This document shows, piece after piece, positions 62,913-64,000 of a DNA stretch of 64,000 nt; positions within the stretch are counted from its first letter, which is position 1, and each line of letters begins with the position of its first letter. Source of the DNA: Acidipila sp. EB88 (GTDB lineage Bacteria; Acidobacteriota; Terriglobia; Terriglobales; Acidobacteriaceae); contig NZ_QWEV01000005.1 of assembly GCF_003858395.1 (NCBI RefSeq), forward strand, positions 3,348,001 to 3,412,000. Reading direction: 5' to 3'. The notes below the pieces were generated by a model. That model searched no databases. It saw nothing but the letters and a program-made list of their open reading frames with translations, and had not been told where the DNA came from. The position numbers were made by a program, and so were the translations under genes.

Positions 62913-63005
62913 GCTTCGGCCGACTGGGGGCAAGCCAACGAAGTGTAGCGAGCCCTCGGCCATCAGTCGGACAAGCAGCTGGCTTCCGAGGTATGCCGGA
63001 AGCAC

Positions 63006-63728
63006 TCACCGTTGAGTGCTCGCAAGCAGATCCTGCTCAACCTTTCCGTTTTCGTCGAGCACACGCAGAGCCGGCTTCCCATTCGCGTCGACCCCCAACT
63101 CTGCTCGGGGTCTGTCATGGAGATCTTTAACGTCTACAAACGCTCTCTTTCCCTGCGTTCCAGATAGGACCCCGGTCACGTTCTCGCCGAAGGACCGGTC
63201 GTAGGTCGACACGGTGCCGGCGAAGCCGATCTTGTCATCCACCAACGCAGTCCACGAATCGCCATTCGGGCGATCCAAGGATATGAGTGCTCGACCATTG
63301 TTTAAGAACCCCAAGCCACCCCGCTCGTTCCCTTTCTGATCGTCGATGACGAATCCGTATCCCGGAGCGATTCGATGGTGTTCGCTCGACACCACGCCGT
63401 TGATCTGAGCCGGCATCTCCTGACCCAGGCTGATCCTGTCGTGCCCTTGTTCGTCAAGAAAGACCATCGCCTCGTATGCGTTGTCTCGCCGCTTACGATC
63501 CTTGGTGTCGGGTAGTGGTGCCCCTACCAACACGCGCGCTCGCCCCGCTTCATCGGTAATGACGAGACCTCGGCCCCGCAGGACGCCGTCACTGGCTTGA
63601 ACGACAGGTGAGGGCCTGAACATCCAGCTCCCTGCGAGCGCGGTTAAAGCTACAAACTGAACAAGGCACAATCCCCTCCAACCCATACTGTCCCGTTCCA
63701 GCCTGCGCACACGTCGTTCCAGATCCAT
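63006..63728 (-). CDS. Membrane-anchored beta-repeat protein of unknown function
   Basis: A 240-residue protein from ATG 63728 (ATG at 63746 would add six). The N-terminus has a short coiled region (LERRVRRLERDS) and one transmembrane helix (LCLVQFVALTALAGSWMF). The outside part has repeated short beta motifs of the type RGLVITDEAGRARVLVGAP, VFLDEQGHDRISLG, FVIDDQKGNERGGLGFL and RPRAELGVDANGKPALRVLDENG. Similar strand-turn arrays, with a D-x-x-G-x-x-R-x-x-L pattern, occur in many acidobacterial and planctomycete membrane proteins. Function unknown. Confidence 0.7.
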   Translation of the reverse strand: MDLERRVRRLERDSMGWRGLCLVQFVALTALAGSWMFRPSPVVQASDGVLRGRGLVITDEAGRARVLVGAPLPDTKDRKRRDNAYEAMVFLDEQGHDRISLGQEMPAQINGVVSSEHHRIAPGYGFVIDDQKGNERGGLGFLNNGRALISLDRPNGDSWTALVDDKIGFAGTVSTYDRSFGENVTGVLSGTQGKRAFVDVKDLHDRPRAELGVDANGKPALRVLDENGKVEQDLLASTQR

Positions 63729-64000
63729 TGGCGTACCTCCGAGCACGATCTTTATACAAAGCTCAGAGCGATCGAGGGAAGTCGTTCATGGCTGTTTGTC
63801 TGTGCAGGCTTCACGCTGGTACATGACCAGCCGTCTGTTCTGAAGGGTGCTACGCGACCCTGATGGTGACCAGGCCCATGGATGCAGGCACGTACCGCAT
63901 CTCTTCACGCGATTGGATCCTGATGTGGCAGGAAGCATGCCCGGAGCACCGTGTCGGCCATCCCAGCCTTCAATCCTCAGCACGGCTCAACAAGCAATCG

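Overview
The window looks like an accessory-rich stretch of chromosome, or a large plasmid or integrated element, from an Acidobacteriota member of the Terriglobus/Granulicella/Edaphobacter type. This is inferred from the gene set: a Reg_prop sensor kinase, GH92 and GH43 enzymes, a DUF3857/TPR protein, GlxA-type AraC regulators, Tat-exported enzymes and a DHA2 pump. No rRNA, tRNA or CRISPR array was seen, so placement below phylum is uncertain.

Layout. 0-5 kb: partial thioredoxin reductase-like gene, ogt, trxA, and the first two of three GlxA-like regulators, with a broken DUF1330 gene between them. 5.8-13.3 kb: a regulatory block with two ECF sigma factors (one with its anti-sigma factor), a 1049-residue Reg_prop histidine kinase, a response regulator with an unusual receiver, a normal NarL-type regulator and the third GlxA paralogue. 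14-25.6 kb: a beta-propeller protein, a cytochrome b/molybdopterin oxidoreductase operon, a broken GH43 gene, HxlR, cupin, acyltransferase, Tat hydrolase, HEAT-repeat and small basic proteins. 25.8-30.2 kb: a mobile-DNA scrapyard with ardC, a truncated IS481 transposase, and a fusion of 5' yedK to 3' umuC.

30.9-39.1 kb is the most interesting part, a defence island. On the + strand lie four nearly contiguous genes: a C5 cytosine methyltransferase, a MORC/MutL-like GHKL ATPase, a Z1-domain ATPase and a DUF4420 PD-(D/E)XK nuclease. This matches the class of restriction-modification neighbourhoods built around prokaryotic MORC-type ATPases. Converging on it from the - strand is a tight pair: a ParB-domain protein with a 22-bp perfect palindrome just upstream of its start, and a putative nuclease-fold protein of no recognised family. 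A serine recombinase/HNH pair flanks the island.

40-54 kb returns to chromosome-like content: an amber-interrupted hydrolase, HxlR/MDR dehydrogenase, MarR/flavin monooxygenase, an acyltransferase, TetR/DHA2 transporter, a frameshifted fabF and a GH92 mannosidase. 54-64 kb is again accessory: a 506-bp duplicate of the ardC 5' region, two unrelated truncated tyrosine integrases, a YhcG-type nuclease, a long DUF3857/transglutaminase/TPR protein, a frameshifted unknown gene and a small-gene operon with an Rmf/CrpP-like protein.

Gene decay is frequent. I count about a dozen broken genes, clustered near the repeats and integrase remnants. Functions are assigned from motifs read by eye; no database search was run.
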